Assembly: GCF_019924045.1 (NCBI RefSeq)
Contig: NZ_JAHXBN010000010.1
Location: 496,001-560,000 of the forward strand
DNA from: Dyadobacter fermentans
GTDB lineage: Bacteria > Bacteroidota > Bacteroidia > Cytophagales > Spirosomataceae
Length of the DNA: 64,000 nt
Reading direction: 5' to 3'
Shown: positions 1 through 9,295 of the stretch, piece after piece
Layout: each line of letters opens with the position of its first letter
Numbering within the stretch: position 1 is the stretch's first letter
The notes under the pieces: generated by a model
Database searches by the model: none
The model's input: the letters and a program-made list of their open reading frames with translations, nothing else
Told to the model about the DNA's origin: nothing
Program-made: the position numbers and the translations under genes

Positions 1-1169
1 GGTTCCGGGGAAAGCCATTTTTTAACAAATACTCCCTTATTGGATCCTACATAAAGGTTCCCGTGCCAAATAGCGGCAGCGTAGGTGGAACCAAGCGGAT
101 TGTCGCTGGTCTGGTAGGCGATAATGGGCGACGACATTTTTACCATATCGATTCCCTGATCGAGCCCGATCCAGAGCTGCTGGTGCGCATCTTCATCCAA
201 AGCCAGTACCGTATTGTTCTGCAAACCGGTCTCCTTGTTGAATTTATACTTCAATGCGCCATTCTTGGAAATGACGTAGACGCCATTTTGTATCGTCCCG
301 AAGACTACGCTGCTGTCGCGTGCCATTACGATAGCACGGTTGATAATGTTCCGTTTCAATTCCCCGGAAATGGCGATGTCCCAGGGAGTAAGCACCCCGT
401 TTTGCCAGATGTACAGCCCATGTTTGGTCGTCGTGATCAGAATGCCGCCATTTGGGGAAGGCAGAATGGAAGAAACAGTGGCAGGCGAAAGGATTTCCGT
501 GCCGCGCAATGGTTCGAACCGCTCTCCCTTTAACTCATAAATACCACGGCCGATCGATTGTACCAGTACGCGGTTTTGTACGAATCGCATGAACATGATG
601 TTGCCGGGGCCTTTGATCTCTTTCAGATTTTTGCCGTCGTACCGGTAAATGTTCGAGAAAGACTGGAAATAAATGTATTTCGGTGTTTTGAGGATATGCC
701 AAATCTCCTCCGTACGCAGGCTCGCGAAGCCCGCTTTTTTACTCAGCGAATAATATTTCAGCTGGCCGTCCGCTTCTTTTTTCCAATACCCGAACTCCGA
801 AAAGCCGCCTACGTAAATGCGCTGTTCGGGTTTTGTCGTGCGGTTCAATACTTTTCCTCCGACCGGTTCGGTGGATTGTTCGTCGTAAAGTACCGTTCGG
901 ACGATCTGGCCGTCGGGCAGGGGATATAGCTTCCATGACGCTCCGTCGTGTTCCAGCAAGCCATCGGAATTGGCAGAATAGATCAGCCCGTCGGCACTCT
1001 GGCAAATGTCCCAGTTCTGGTTATGAGCCTTGTACAGTGCGGCCGCATAGTTGATCAGCGGTGGTGTTTCCTGGGCCAGAGCGGGGAGGAAGATTGTAAC
1101 CCAAAAGAGTATGGCAGTAGCGCAACCCGCCTTATATTTGAAGGCCCGGCCTGGGAAATGACTTTTCAC
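1..1169 (-). CDS. Triple-tyrosine / two-component-propeller regulator, N-terminal part (runs off the window)
   Basis: Minus-strand reading from a GTG at 1169 stays open to base 1, so the C-terminus is missing. The N-terminus has a signal peptide (hydrophobic AILFWVTIFLPALAQ, cleaved after ALA). The mature part reads as repeated propeller blades, with stretches such as NWDICQSADGLIYSANSDG, RIYVGGFSEFGYW, GILITTTKHGLYIW and LWIGLDQGIDMV. This is the sensor layout of Bacteroidota Reg_prop/Y_Y_Y proteins, which usually end in a transmembrane segment and either an HTH-LuxR or a histidine-kinase output domain. That end lies outside the window, so the output type cannot be told. TTG codons upstream (about 1193 and 1208) are alternative starts before an in-frame TAA. 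It is divergent from the porin gene, with 116 bases between them. I infer periplasmic sensing of a nutrient. Confidence 0.75.
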   Translation of the reverse strand, partial: MKSHFPGRAFKYKAGCATAILFWVTIFLPALAQETPPLINYAAALYKAHNQNWDICQSADGLIYSANSDGLLEHDGASWKLYPLPDGQIVRTVLYDEQSTEPVGGKVLNRTTKPEQRIYVGGFSEFGYWKKEADGQLKYYSLSKKAGFASLRTEEIWHILKTPKYIYFQSFSNIYRYDGKNLKEIKGPGNIMFMRFVQNRVLVQSIGRGIYELKGERFEPLRGTEILSPATVSSILPSPNGGILITTTKHGLYIWQNGVLTPWDIAISGELKRNIINRAIVMARDSSVVFGTIQNGVYVISKNGALKYKFNKETGLQNNTVLALDEDAHQQLWIGLDQGIDMVKMSSPIIAYQTSDNPLGSTYAAAIWHGNLYVGSNKGVFVKKWLSPE

Positions 1170-1285
1170 AAGTCGTTTTGCTACCGTGTTCAATATTATA
1201 TTCAATTAACTATTAATGTCGTTTTTAGCACTTTCAGAAGGGTTTTTAACGATGTTGGTGTGTATGTAACTCAATAGTACTCTTA

Positions 1286-2662
1286 ATGAAAAGAATCCTT
1301 TCCCTCATGCTCCTCGGCACTGCCGCCGCGGCACAGCCCGCTATGTCCCAGGACAACAACAAGCGAAATGATATTCGTTACAATCTTAACGAATCCGGTT
1401 CACATTATGTAAAATTCACCTTCACGAATCAGGTATGGTTGAGGTTGAATGATAACAATCCCGGTACCACCGTTTTGAGCGACCCGAAAACCAATACTTT
1501 CGACATCGGCCTCCGCCGAACCCGCATGCAGTTGTTCGGCCAGCTTACCGACAGGATATTCTTCTACACGCAGTTTGGAATGAACAACTTTAACAAAGTG
1601 AGCGCATTTCCTGCCTATAATACTGCCGGGACACCCAGCCAGCGTAAGATCGCAGCGTTTTTCCACGACGCCGTAGGCGAATATGAAGTGCAGCGGAAAG
1701 GCGGTAATTTTATCCGTTTCGGTGGTGGGCTCACGATCGTAAGCGGTTTCTCCCGCTTCTCGCAACCCAGCATTGGTACCATTATGACCATGGACGTCCC
1801 AGTCTTCGCGCAGGCTACGGTTGATCAAACCGACCAGTTTTCCAGGAAGCTGACGGTTTACAGCCGCGGACAGATAGGTAAGCTCAACTACCGCGTCGGC
1901 GTGGCCGATCCTTTTCCGGTTGAAACAAGCGGCTCCACACCGGCTGCGCTGAATCAGAACGCCGTTTTCGCCCAGCGCAAAAACAGTAAACAATTCCAGG
2001 GACTATTCATTTACAATATTTTCGATACTGAAGACAATACGACGCCCGGCTACATGACGGGTACCTACCTCGGTAAACGCAAAGTGATGAATGTGGAAGC
2101 CGGCATTACTTCCCAGAAAAATGCGACCTGGCGCAAAGAAGCGGTGGATACGCTTTATAGCAACATGACACTCTGGTCGGTAGCCGCCTACCTGGATATG
2201 CCTTTGAATGCAGAGCGAGGAACTGCGTTGTCAGCCTACGTCGCTTATTTCGGAACAGATTATGGCAAGGGCTACCTCCGTTACAACGGCATTATGAACC
2301 CGGCTACCGGGACCACACAGCCCATCGCGGGTGCAAGCGGCACGCACGGGAACGCCTACCCGATGTTCGGGACGGGCAATGTGATCTACGCGCAGGCTGG
2401 ATATAAATTAAAAGACGGCTTGCTGGGGAGCCAGGGTACACTGATGCCCTATGCCTCGCTGCAACGCGGTGACTATGATCGGTTGCAGGATGCGGCGAAT
2501 ATCTACAACGTAGGCGTGAATTGGCTGATCAAAGGGCATAACGGCAAACTGTCGCTCAATTATGAGAACCGGCCGGTTTACAAAAATGCTTCGGTTATGA
2601 ATGAGTTGGAAAAGAATGGCCGGAAAGGCAGCTGGACGCTGCAATATCAGATTTCAATTTAA
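1286..2662 (+). CDS. Outer-membrane porin-like beta-barrel protein
   Basis: The 458-residue protein has a signal peptide (MKRILSLMLLGTAAAAQPAMSQ). The rest is rich in alternating aromatic and polar strands typical of an outer-membrane barrel, for example FTNQVWLRLND, IFFYTQFGMN and LNYRVGVADPFP. The early FDIGLRRTRMQLFGQLTDRIFFYTQ region resembles phosphate-selective-porin-like families, where a short periplasmic N-terminus leads into a 16- to 18-strand barrel. The substrate cannot be read from sequence. It is transcribed alone, divergent from the regulator to its left and convergent with the TonB receptor to its right, with a shared terminator. Family-level call only; a general diffusion porin is the alternative. 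Confidence 0.7.
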   Translation: MKRILSLMLLGTAAAAQPAMSQDNNKRNDIRYNLNESGSHYVKFTFTNQVWLRLNDNNPGTTVLSDPKTNTFDIGLRRTRMQLFGQLTDRIFFYTQFGMNNFNKVSAFPAYNTAGTPSQRKIAAFFHDAVGEYEVQRKGGNFIRFGGGLTIVSGFSRFSQPSIGTIMTMDVPVFAQATVDQTDQFSRKLTVYSRGQIGKLNYRVGVADPFPVETSGSTPAALNQNAVFAQRKNSKQFQGLFIYNIFDTEDNTTPGYMTGTYLGKRKVMNVEAGITSQKNATWRKEAVDTLYSNMTLWSVAAYLDMPLNAERGTALSAYVAYFGTDYGKGYLRYNGIMNPATGTTQPIAGASGTHGNAYPMFGTGNVIYAQAGYKLKDGLLGSQGTLMPYASLQRGDYDRLQDAANIYNVGVNWLIKGHNGKLSLNYENRPVYKNASVMNELEKNGRKGSWTLQYQISI

Positions 2663-2707
2663 ATGCAAACATCCCGGGTCGGTTTCGGCCCGGGATGTTT
2701 TGCATTT
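2661..2707. terminator. Bidirectional hairpin terminator between convergent genes
   Basis: A perfect 18-bp inverted repeat, arms 2661-2678 (AAATGCAAACATCCCGGG) and 2690-2707, sits between the porin stop codon and the convergent TonB-receptor stop codon. A GC-rich core with A/T-rich ends lets it serve both strands. Confidence 0.85.
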
Positions 2708-2715
2708 AAATTGAC

Positions 2716-5508
2716 TTAAAAATTAAAATTAATCCTCGCAAATAAGTATCGCCCGTTGAAACCCATTTGCTGCACACGGCGGGAGTATACGAAGCGGCCC
2801 GAGCTTACATTGCCCGAATGGGTGTGCTTGTCCTGATACACATCCAGTACATTGTTTGCGCCGATGGTGAGTCCGATGCCTTTCACCAGGTCATAGCTCA
2901 ATGCGATATCGGTCACCATTTTGGCGCCGAAAGTCTGGTCGAGTGTTTCTTTTTGCCCGGTTAATGCGTTTACAGGCCATGCATCCGGCTTGTTGGGATC
3001 GATGGTCGGATCCCAATAAGTTACCTCTCCGAACCGCACGCCACGCAGCATTACGCCCAACTTCCCGGCCTTATAGTTGATCGTCAGGCTCTGCTTGTTC
3101 CGCGGACTTGCGATCTCAAACCTGCTCAAATCCTCCCGGTTGAAATAGGTATTAACCTGGTTGGTCTGCACCAGAATGTCCGAAGCATGGATGATAGGCT
3201 TGCCGTCGGCACCTTTTTTGACCTTGTTTTGAATAAACGTCCCCGCCAGCACCGCCCGCAATGACTGGTTACGGCCAAACTTGGTATTGTACGAAAGCAC
3301 GCCCTCGATCCCGCGCGAACGCGTGTCGACCGCATTGGAAAAGAAATTGGCTGTTGTAGCATTCGCCGCGGCCAGCTGGGCTTTCAGATTGGCATTACCG
3401 CCATCATTGAAATTGTTGGTCAGGACGATGCGGTCGTCGATGTCGATCTGGTAAGCATCCACCGTGAGTTCAAATGCATTGCTGATTTGAATGGTAGTAC
3501 CGACGGTGAAGCTTTGCGACGTTTCCTGTTTGAGCTTCGGTATGCCGAGGATTTCAGCCGGTTTGCTGTCGTTGGTGAATGTGCCGCTCTCCTGTGCTAC
3601 CTGCTGGCCATTTTGAGTCACGAAAAGGGTATTCGTTTTGGCATAGTAACGTTGCTGCAACGATGGCGCGCGGAAGCCGCTGCTGGCAGATGCGCGTAGC
3701 GCGATTCCGTCGGTAATTTTATAGCGCGTGGCGACTTTGTAGTTGAGCGTATTGCCGAAGTCGGAATAGTTTTCAAAACGGAGCGCCGCGCTGAGGACCC
3801 ACGATTTGGTAATGTCCTGTTCGAGGTCCAGATAGCCCGCCACGCTATGCCGTGAATGTGATCCGGCATTCTGCGGAAAGAAGCCTGAAAATACCTGTGC
3901 GCCTGCGGGCACGCCTGCCGCTACATCGTAGTTTTTGTAGGACGCCTCCTCGCCGGCAGTGATCGTGTATTTCTCGCTACGCTGCTCGGCACCCAGCGCG
4001 ACGTTGAGACCGTACAATACATCGAATTTGCGCCCGAAGTCGAGGTTAACGGTGTTTTGTGAAAACCCGTTACCACCTGCATTGAACTCTCGCTGAAAGT
4101 TGGCGATGGACACAGCCTGAGTGTAGTTCACGGAATTGGTAATGCGGTAATCGAAATCGTTCTTGCCGAAAGTGTTGCTGAGGTCGAACCGCCACTCGCC
4201 CAGTTTTCCCCGGATACCCGCGGCGGCCGAAATGTCGGTCACATCGCTGTTGATTTCGGGCAAAAATCCATTGGGATACACCGCGAAGACATTGGTACGC
4301 ACAGCCGCAGGAACGCCATTGGGATACCTGTAAAAACCGGCCGCATTTCCTTTTTTATTGTTGTACTGGCCAAATGCATATACATCCAGCCGCTCATTGA
4401 GCGGTATGTCGGCATTGATCACCACGCCACCGCCTTTTACTTCCGAGTTACCGATGCGCATATCGAAATCGTTGCGGGTGAGGCCTCTTTGCGCGAGGAT
4501 CTCGTCATCGACGACCTTACCATCCACAGCCGGGAACAGCTGGCCGGTGTAAGTGCCTGTGCGGTTGGTCGCGCCGCGCTTCACATATTCGCCGGTGATA
4601 TTCACGAAACCTTTCTGGCCCACTTTCAGGCCGTAATTGAGGCCTACCTGCGCGGTACCACCATCCGTAATGTTTACCGAAGCATCCTTATTGTTGTTGA
4701 TAATGTAGTTCTTATCGTAGCTCGTCACGTTCTCTCCGTATGACACGTTCCCGCTTAGCCCCGTACGGCTTTTCAATATGATGTTGATCACCCCCGCAAT
4801 AGCATCCGAACCATATTGGGCCGCGGCGCCGTCGCGCAGGATCTCGATTTTCTCCACGGAGGTAGCCGGTATCGCATTCAAGTCGGTTCCTACCGTGCCG
4901 CGGTTGACGGTCCCATTGACATTCACCAACGACGATTGATGCCGCCTCTTTCCATTCACGAGCACAAGTACCTGGTCGGGCCCCAGGCCGCGGAGCTGCG
5001 CGGGATCAATGTGGTCGGTACCGTCGGAAATCGTCTGCCGCGACGACTGAAACGAAGGGGCTACGTAAGTCAAAATCTGGTTGATATCCACTTGCCCGAC
5101 ACTGTTGGTGATCTGCGATACCGGAATAATATCCACAGGGACAGGAGAGTCGATACGTGAGCGGCCGCCGCTACGCGAGCCGGTCACTACAATTTCTCCA
5201 AGCACTTCGGATGATTCCGCTAATGCGATATTCAGCGGCGAGGATTGCCCTGCCGAGACGGCCGTCGGGATGATCTTAGGGGTGTACCCGATGAAGGAAA
5301 TCACGATGTTGTAGTTGCCGTCGGCCACATTCAGCGAGAAGTTTCCATCCGCGTCGGACACAGTTCCGGTGTTGGTGCCTTGTACAAGGATCGACACGCC
5401 CGGCAGCGGAGCCCCATTCTTTTCGTCGGTGATTTTCCCTTTTACGGATTGCGCCAGGGCGTGAAATGAAGCGGAAATGAGAAGCAGAAGTAATAGCGTT
5501 TTTTTCAT
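2716..5508 (-). CDS. TonB-dependent outer-membrane receptor with carboxypeptidase-regulatory-like domain
   Basis: The 930-residue protein has, in order: a signal peptide (1-19, ending HALAQ); a CarboxypepD_reg-like domain (about 20-105, GKITDEKNGAPLPGVSILVQG); a plug domain (about 110-245, with the GLGPDQVLVLVNGKRRH and EILRDGAAAQYGSDAIAGVINI signatures); and a barrel ending in the aromatic C-terminus RYLFARINFNF. It is not of the SusC type: it is shorter than usual and no susD follows. It should bring a bulky ligand (siderophore, vitamin or small carbohydrate) across the outer membrane with energy from TonB/ExbB/ExbD. The ligand is unknown. A long inverted repeat lies directly upstream of its start. 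Confidence 0.9.
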   Translation of the reverse strand: MKKTLLLLLLISASFHALAQSVKGKITDEKNGAPLPGVSILVQGTNTGTVSDADGNFSLNVADGNYNIVISFIGYTPKIIPTAVSAGQSSPLNIALAESSEVLGEIVVTGSRSGGRSRIDSPVPVDIIPVSQITNSVGQVDINQILTYVAPSFQSSRQTISDGTDHIDPAQLRGLGPDQVLVLVNGKRRHQSSLVNVNGTVNRGTVGTDLNAIPATSVEKIEILRDGAAAQYGSDAIAGVINIILKSRTGLSGNVSYGENVTSYDKNYIINNNKDASVNITDGGTAQVGLNYGLKVGQKGFVNITGEYVKRGATNRTGTYTGQLFPAVDGKVVDDEILAQRGLTRNDFDMRIGNSEVKGGGVVINADIPLNERLDVYAFGQYNNKKGNAAGFYRYPNGVPAAVRTNVFAVYPNGFLPEINSDVTDISAAAGIRGKLGEWRFDLSNTFGKNDFDYRITNSVNYTQAVSIANFQREFNAGGNGFSQNTVNLDFGRKFDVLYGLNVALGAEQRSEKYTITAGEEASYKNYDVAAGVPAGAQVFSGFFPQNAGSHSRHSVAGYLDLEQDITKSWVLSAALRFENYSDFGNTLNYKVATRYKITDGIALRASASSGFRAPSLQQRYYAKTNTLFVTQNGQQVAQESGTFTNDSKPAEILGIPKLKQETSQSFTVGTTIQISNAFELTVDAYQIDIDDRIVLTNNFNDGGNANLKAQLAAANATTANFFSNAVDTRSRGIEGVLSYNTKFGRNQSLRAVLAGTFIQNKVKKGADGKPIIHASDILVQTNQVNTYFNREDLSRFEIASPRNKQSLTINYKAGKLGVMLRGVRFGEVTYWDPTIDPNKPDAWPVNALTGQKETLDQTFGAKMVTDIALSYDLVKGIGLTIGANNVLDVYQDKHTHSGNVSSGRFVYSRRVQQMGFNGRYLFARINFNF

Positions 5509-5541
5509 AGACTGTGTGTTTAAATGATGAAATGTTTGTTG

Positions 5542-5580
5542 ATAAATAGTATTAAATTATCAAAATGTTATACTATTTAT
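5542..5580 (-). promoter_or_regulatory. Perfect 11-bp inverted repeat in the TonB-receptor promoter region
   Basis: Arms ATAAATAGTAT (5542-5552) and ATACTATTTAT (5570-5580) with a 17-nt spacer lie 34-72 bases upstream of the receptor start codon. Read on the minus strand, TACTATTTA resembles the Bacteroidota -7 box (TAnnTTTG), so the repeat may overlap the promoter and be a repressor or activator site. It has no T-tract behaving as a terminator for either strand. Confidence 0.5.
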
Positions 5581-5624
5581 ACATAAGTTAAAACAAGTCG
5601 GTACTAAAACCAAATATCAGGGCA

Positions 5625-5656
5625 AAGAAAAAGCCGGCCCGGAAATCCGGACCGGC
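5625..5656 (-). terminator. Intrinsic terminator of mdh
   Basis: On the minus strand the stem GCCGGTCCGGA/TCCGGGCCGGC (5633-5656, one mismatch, 2-nt loop) is followed by TTTTTCTTT. It lies 26 bases after the mdh stop codon. Confidence 0.85.
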
Positions 5657-5682
5657 CTGTATTTTAGCGATTTAAGTTTCGC

Positions 5683-6609
5683 TTACAAGTTCAAAGCCGC
5701 ATTCATTGACCGAACGGCCTCCGCTGACTTTTCAAACGCCGCTTTTTCGGCATCGCTCAGGCGCAGGTTGATGATCTTTTCCCAGCCTCCGCGGCCCAAC
5801 ACGACCGGTACGCCCATACAAATGTCCTTCTGGCCGTACTCTCCATTGAGGTAGACGCTGCAAGGCACAATGCGCTTCTGGTTGCGGACAATGCTTTCCA
5901 CGAGCATCATTGTGGCGGCGCCCGGCGCGTACCATGCCGAAGTGCCGATGAGTTTGGTAAGGGTCGCGCCGCCTACCATCGTGTCGGCAGCTACTTTTTC
6001 GAGCTGGTCGGCCGAGAGGAAACGGCTTACCGGGATCCCGTTGTAGGTCGCCAGGCGAGTCAATGGGATCATGGTTGTATCACCGTGTCCGCCGATTACC
6101 ATTCCGTGAATATCCAGCGGCGAAACGTCCATGGCCATCGCCAGGTAGGTCTTGAAACGCGCGCTATCCAGTGCGCCGCCCATACCGATCAGGCGTTTTT
6201 TAGGAATACCAGAATCTTTCAGCGCCAGGTAGGTCATCGTGTCCATCGGGTTGGAAACTACGATCACGATCGCTTTCGGCGAATATTTCAGAAGGTTTTC
6301 CGTTACTCCCTTTACGATTCCTGCATTGATGCCGATCAGCTCTTCGCGGGTCATACCCGGCTTACGAGGCAGCCCCGAAGTGATCACCACCACATCCGAG
6401 CCTTTGGTTTTCTCGTAATCATTGGTCGAGCCGATGGGCTTGGTGTTGAATCCCAGCAAAGCGGCTGTCTGGTACATATCCAGTGACTTACCTTCGCTGA
6501 CACCCTCTTTGATATCCAGCAACACCACTTCTTCTGCCAGCTCACGACGAATGATATTATCGGCAGTGGTTGCGCCTACTGCACCCGCACCTACAACAGT
6601 AATCTTCAT
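5683..6609 (-). CDS. mdh: Malate dehydrogenase, LDH-like type
   Basis: NAD-dependent oxidation of malate to oxaloacetate in the TCA cycle, cytoplasmic. The 308 residues match the usual length. Visible features are the Rossmann motif GAGAVGATTA (7-16), the substrate arginines R82 and R88 in the mobile loop (GLPRKPGMTREEL), the D148/R151 pair (GALDSARF), and the catalytic His175 in GGHGDTTM. Arg82 marks it as malate- rather than lactate-specific. The gene stands alone with its own terminator and is divergent from the YkvA-like gene, leaving 193 bases for both promoters. Confidence 0.95.
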   Translation of the reverse strand: MKITVVGAGAVGATTADNIIRRELAEEVVLLDIKEGVSEGKSLDMYQTAALLGFNTKPIGSTNDYEKTKGSDVVVITSGLPRKPGMTREELIGINAGIVKGVTENLLKYSPKAIVIVVSNPMDTMTYLALKDSGIPKKRLIGMGGALDSARFKTYLAMAMDVSPLDIHGMVIGGHGDTTMIPLTRLATYNGIPVSRFLSADQLEKVAADTMVGGATLTKLIGTSAWYAPGAATMMLVESIVRNQKRIVPCSVYLNGEYGQKDICMGVPVVLGRGGWEKIINLRLSDAEKAAFEKSAEAVRSMNAALNL

Positions 6610-6802
6610 AGGGAAATATGGTTAATTGTATAGAAATTGATGCTTTTTATATTTTTTCCTAAAAGTATGATACATAATTTGTTTAAACCAAGCGGAAATT
6701 GATTTTTTGCCGCAAATCCTCCGGCGGCCATCGGGAACGCAATTTTTTCCGTAAGTTGATAGTTATAATGGCTTTATAAACCACTTTTCCCTGCTTTGTA
6801 CA

Positions 6803-7234
6803 ATGAATGACGAGTCAATGATTTCGCGGATTTTACAGTCGATATTTTTTAGGAATGCCAAAGGGAAAGCAGGACGTTATGCCAGAAATTCTACCCGCTT
6901 GTTCGAGCTGGCCAAAGAGGTGCTGGGAAAGCTCCAGACGGTGGGCTTCAAAGGAAACCTCACCGAATTCCAGTCGAGCGTCCAGCTGCTGCTCCGCATG
7001 GTGAAGGCGTATGCCTCCGGCGAATATAAAGCGCTTCCATGGAAAAGTCTGGTGTCGATAGTCGCTGTGCTTATTTATTTCGTATCTCCCATAGACCTTA
7101 TTCCTGACTTCCTGCCGGTTATCGGTATCACCGACGACGTGGCGCTGGTGGTATGGCTCATCAAGACACTGGGAGAGGATATCCGGAAATTTGCCGATTG
7201 GGAGAAGGCTGCCAAGACAATTAATATCGGATAA
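6803..7234 (+). CDS. YkvA family (DUF1232) small membrane protein
   Basis: The 143-residue protein has a basic N-terminal half and a C-terminal DUF1232 hairpin. The family signature YFVSPIDLIPDFLPVIGITDD (about 95-115) is flanked by hydrophobic segments (SIVAVLIYFVS and VALVVWLIKTL). The family has no established biochemical role. It is followed closely by a promoter and tatA, so it is probably its own transcription unit. The next codon possibilities (M6) would shorten it only slightly. Confidence 0.8.
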   Translation: MNDESMISRILQSIFFRNAKGKAGRYARNSTRLFELAKEVLGKLQTVGFKGNLTEFQSSVQLLLRMVKAYASGEYKALPWKSLVSIVAVLIYFVSPIDLIPDFLPVIGITDDVALVVWLIKTLGEDIRKFADWEKAAKTINIG

Positions 7235-7252
7235 AAGTCGCGGCAGGTCTGG

Positions 7253-7280
7253 TTGTTATTAAAAAGAATAGTTATTTTTG
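7253..7280 (+). promoter_or_regulatory. Bacteroidota-type promoter for tatA
   Basis: TTG at 7253-7255, a 17-nt spacer and TATTTTTG at 7273-7280 match the -33 and -7 (TAnnTTTG) boxes of Bacteroidota primary-sigma promoters. The tatA start codon is 24 bases downstream of the -7 box. Confidence 0.6.
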
Positions 7281-7304
7281 TAAACATTAATAAAAGAAAC
7301 AGAT

Positions 7305-7505
7305 ATGGAATCAATAACCGTTTTAGGAATTATGGGGTTGGGCGGACAGGAGATCTTCCTGGTTGCTCTGTTCGTGTTGCTTTTCTTCGGAGCAAAGAAA
7401 ATCCCAGAACTTATGCGCGGTTTGGGGCAGGGTATCAATGAGTTCAAGAACGCTACTAAAGACGTTAAGGAAAATATTGAAAAAAGCATGGAAGACCCCA
7501 AATAA
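7305..7505 (+). CDS. tatA: Sec-independent twin-arginine translocase subunit TatA/TatE
   Basis: The 66-residue protein has the TatA/Hcf106 plan: a short N-terminus, one transmembrane helix (about 13-30, [20 protein letters not shown]), the conserved hinge [16 protein letters not shown] and a charged amphipathic tail. It forms the variable pore of the Tat pathway in the inner membrane. Several Tat substrates are encoded in this window (24262, 36400, 40512 and 41936 genes), so the pathway is clearly used. tatC is not here. Confidence 0.92.
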   Translation: MESITVLGIMGLGGQEIFLVALFVLLFFGAKKIPELMRGLGQGINEFKNATKDVKENIEKSMEDPK

Positions 7506-7532
7506 CGCTTCCATCTTATCGAAGGTTTGATC

Positions 7533-7575
7533 CAGAGCCATTAAGCTACCACTTAACGGCTCTGATTCTTTATTT
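7533..7575 (+). terminator. Terminator between tatA and gatA
   Basis: Stem CAGAGCC-A-TTAAG (7533-7545) pairs with CTTAA-C-GGCTCTG (7552-7564), with a 6-nt loop and one mismatch, followed by ATTCTTTATTT. It lies 28 bases after the tatA stop codon and 23 bases before the gatA start. Confidence 0.75.
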
Positions 7576-7597
7576 ACAACCCCACAAAAAAATTGCC

Positions 7598-9040
7598 TTG
7601 AAAGAGTATCTGACGCTGGCCGAAATTCAGAGAGATCTACGTGAAGAAGGTTTGACGTGCGTCAAGTTGGTTGACCACTATTTGGAAAAAATAGAGTCTA
7701 ACAAGCATCTCAACGCTTTCGTTGAAGTTTATACAGAGGAAGCAAAAAAGGCCGCCCTGGCCGTGGATGCGAAGATCGCCAATGGTACTGCCGGGAAGCT
7801 GGCAGGGATGGTGATCGGTCTTAAAGATGTGCTTTCACTCACTGGCCACGGCTTGCAGGCCGGAAGCCAGATCCTTCAAAATTATACAGCACCCTATACC
7901 GCAACCGCCGTGCAGCGGCTTATCGATGAGGACGCGATCATCATCGGGAGGCAAAACTGCGACGAGTTTGCGATGGGTTCTTCGAATGAAAACTCTTCTT
8001 TCGGACCGGTGCTGAATGCGGTTAACAATGCCAAAGTTCCGGGAGGGTCGTCGGGCGGTTCAGCAGTAGCTGTTCAGGCCGGGCTTTGCCATGCTTCGCT
8101 GGGAAGCGATACGGGCGGTTCGGTCCGCCAGCCGGCTGCATTCTGCGGGGTGATCGGCGTGAAGCCTTCCTACGGACGCGTTTCGCGTTACGGGCTCATT
8201 GCGTATGCTTCGTCGTTCGATTGCATTGGTCCCATTACCAAAAGTGTGGCGGACTCCGCATTGCTTCTCGAAGTAATGTCCGGTGCCGATGATTTCGACA
8301 GCACGGTTTCGGAACGTCCGGTTCCTGCTTACACGGCCAATCTGGAATGGAAGGGCAAAGCAAAAATCGGGTATATCCGGAGCGCGGTGGAGAATGAAGC
8401 GATTGCTCCCGAGATCCGCCGGCAGACATCCGAAGTGCTCAGCCGCCTGCGCGCGGAAGGGCATGAGGTGACCGGGATCGATATGCCTTTGCTGGATTCG
8501 CTTTTGCCTACTTATTATATTCTGACCACTGCCGAAGCTAGCTCCAATCTGTCGCGTTTCGACGGCGTGCGGTACGGCTACCGCAGTCCCGAATCCGTGG
8601 ATTTGGAAAGCATGTACAAAAAGACTCGTACAGAAGGTTTTGGCGATGAGGTAAGGAGAAGAATACTATTGGGTACTTTCGTATTAAGTGCAAATTATTA
8701 CGATGCATACTATACCAAGGCGCAACGCGTTAGAAGATTGGTGCGGGAGGAAACGAGCCGGTTTTTTGAGCAGTTCGATTTCCTGATTTCCCCGGTAACA
8801 CCTACCACAGCTTTTACGATTGGTGAAAAAACGGAAGATCCGTTACAAATGTATCTGGCCGATATTTTCACTGTGCAGGCGAATGTCGTGGGCAACCCTG
8901 CGGTATCCATTCCAAACGGGCTGGACGACCAGGGAATGCCGATCGGGATTCAAATCATGGCGCCTTACTTCGGAGAGGAAAAAATGCTGGCATTCGCCAA
9001 CTATCTTACTGAACTGAATAAGCAGGAGGCCGTAGCATAG
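7598..9040 (+). CDS. gatA: Asp-tRNA(Asn)/Glu-tRNA(Gln) amidotransferase subunit A
   Basis: Glutaminase subunit of the GatCAB transamidosome, which converts misacylated Glu-tRNA(Gln) or Asp-tRNA(Asn) to the amide form. The 480 residues fit the family. The amidase-signature catalytic triad is visible: Lys76 (GLKDVLS), the cis-Ser at 151-152 (VPGGSSGGSAVAV) and Ser175 (GSDTGGSVRQPA). The C-terminal half has the QANVVGNPAVSIPNG stretch. The start is TTG; no ATG lies nearby in frame, and KEYLTLAEIQRDL is the normal family N-terminus. gatB and gatC are not adjacent. Confidence 0.93.
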   Translation: MKEYLTLAEIQRDLREEGLTCVKLVDHYLEKIESNKHLNAFVEVYTEEAKKAALAVDAKIANGTAGKLAGMVIGLKDVLSLTGHGLQAGSQILQNYTAPYTATAVQRLIDEDAIIIGRQNCDEFAMGSSNENSSFGPVLNAVNNAKVPGGSSGGSAVAVQAGLCHASLGSDTGGSVRQPAAFCGVIGVKPSYGRVSRYGLIAYASSFDCIGPITKSVADSALLLEVMSGADDFDSTVSERPVPAYTANLEWKGKAKIGYIRSAVENEAIAPEIRRQTSEVLSRLRAEGHEVTGIDMPLLDSLLPTYYILTTAEASSNLSRFDGVRYGYRSPESVDLESMYKKTRTEGFGDEVRRRILLGTFVLSANYYDAYYTKAQRVRRLVREETSRFFEQFDFLISPVTPTTAFTIGEKTEDPLQMYLADIFTVQANVVGNPAVSIPNGLDDQGMPIGIQIMAPYFGEEKMLAFANYLTELNKQEAVA

Positions 9041-9295
9041 AACCAGGCATTTGGATGTGAACGCTGTACTGATAACCAGTGTTTTAAAGAAAATTATCAT
9101 GCCAGAATAACCGGCGACCATGTTACGTTATTCTGAATGAAGATATTGTGTGAGTATTTAAAAATGTGTTAGAGATTATTCTGATTCATTCGGCCAATTC
9201 AAACTGAAAAGGACCCTTCTATCTGTGAATCGATCATCAACAGGTATAAGCCATTGAAAACCGTGAATTGATTAACCTTCAAAAAACATTTATTA

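Noticed and set aside
500..526. tRNA-like TTCGAA stretch (ggttcgaacc)
   Set aside because: No acceptor stem or cloverleaf can be built around it, and it lies within the propeller-protein coding frame. The similar stretch near 63455 is within the DUF1579 gene.
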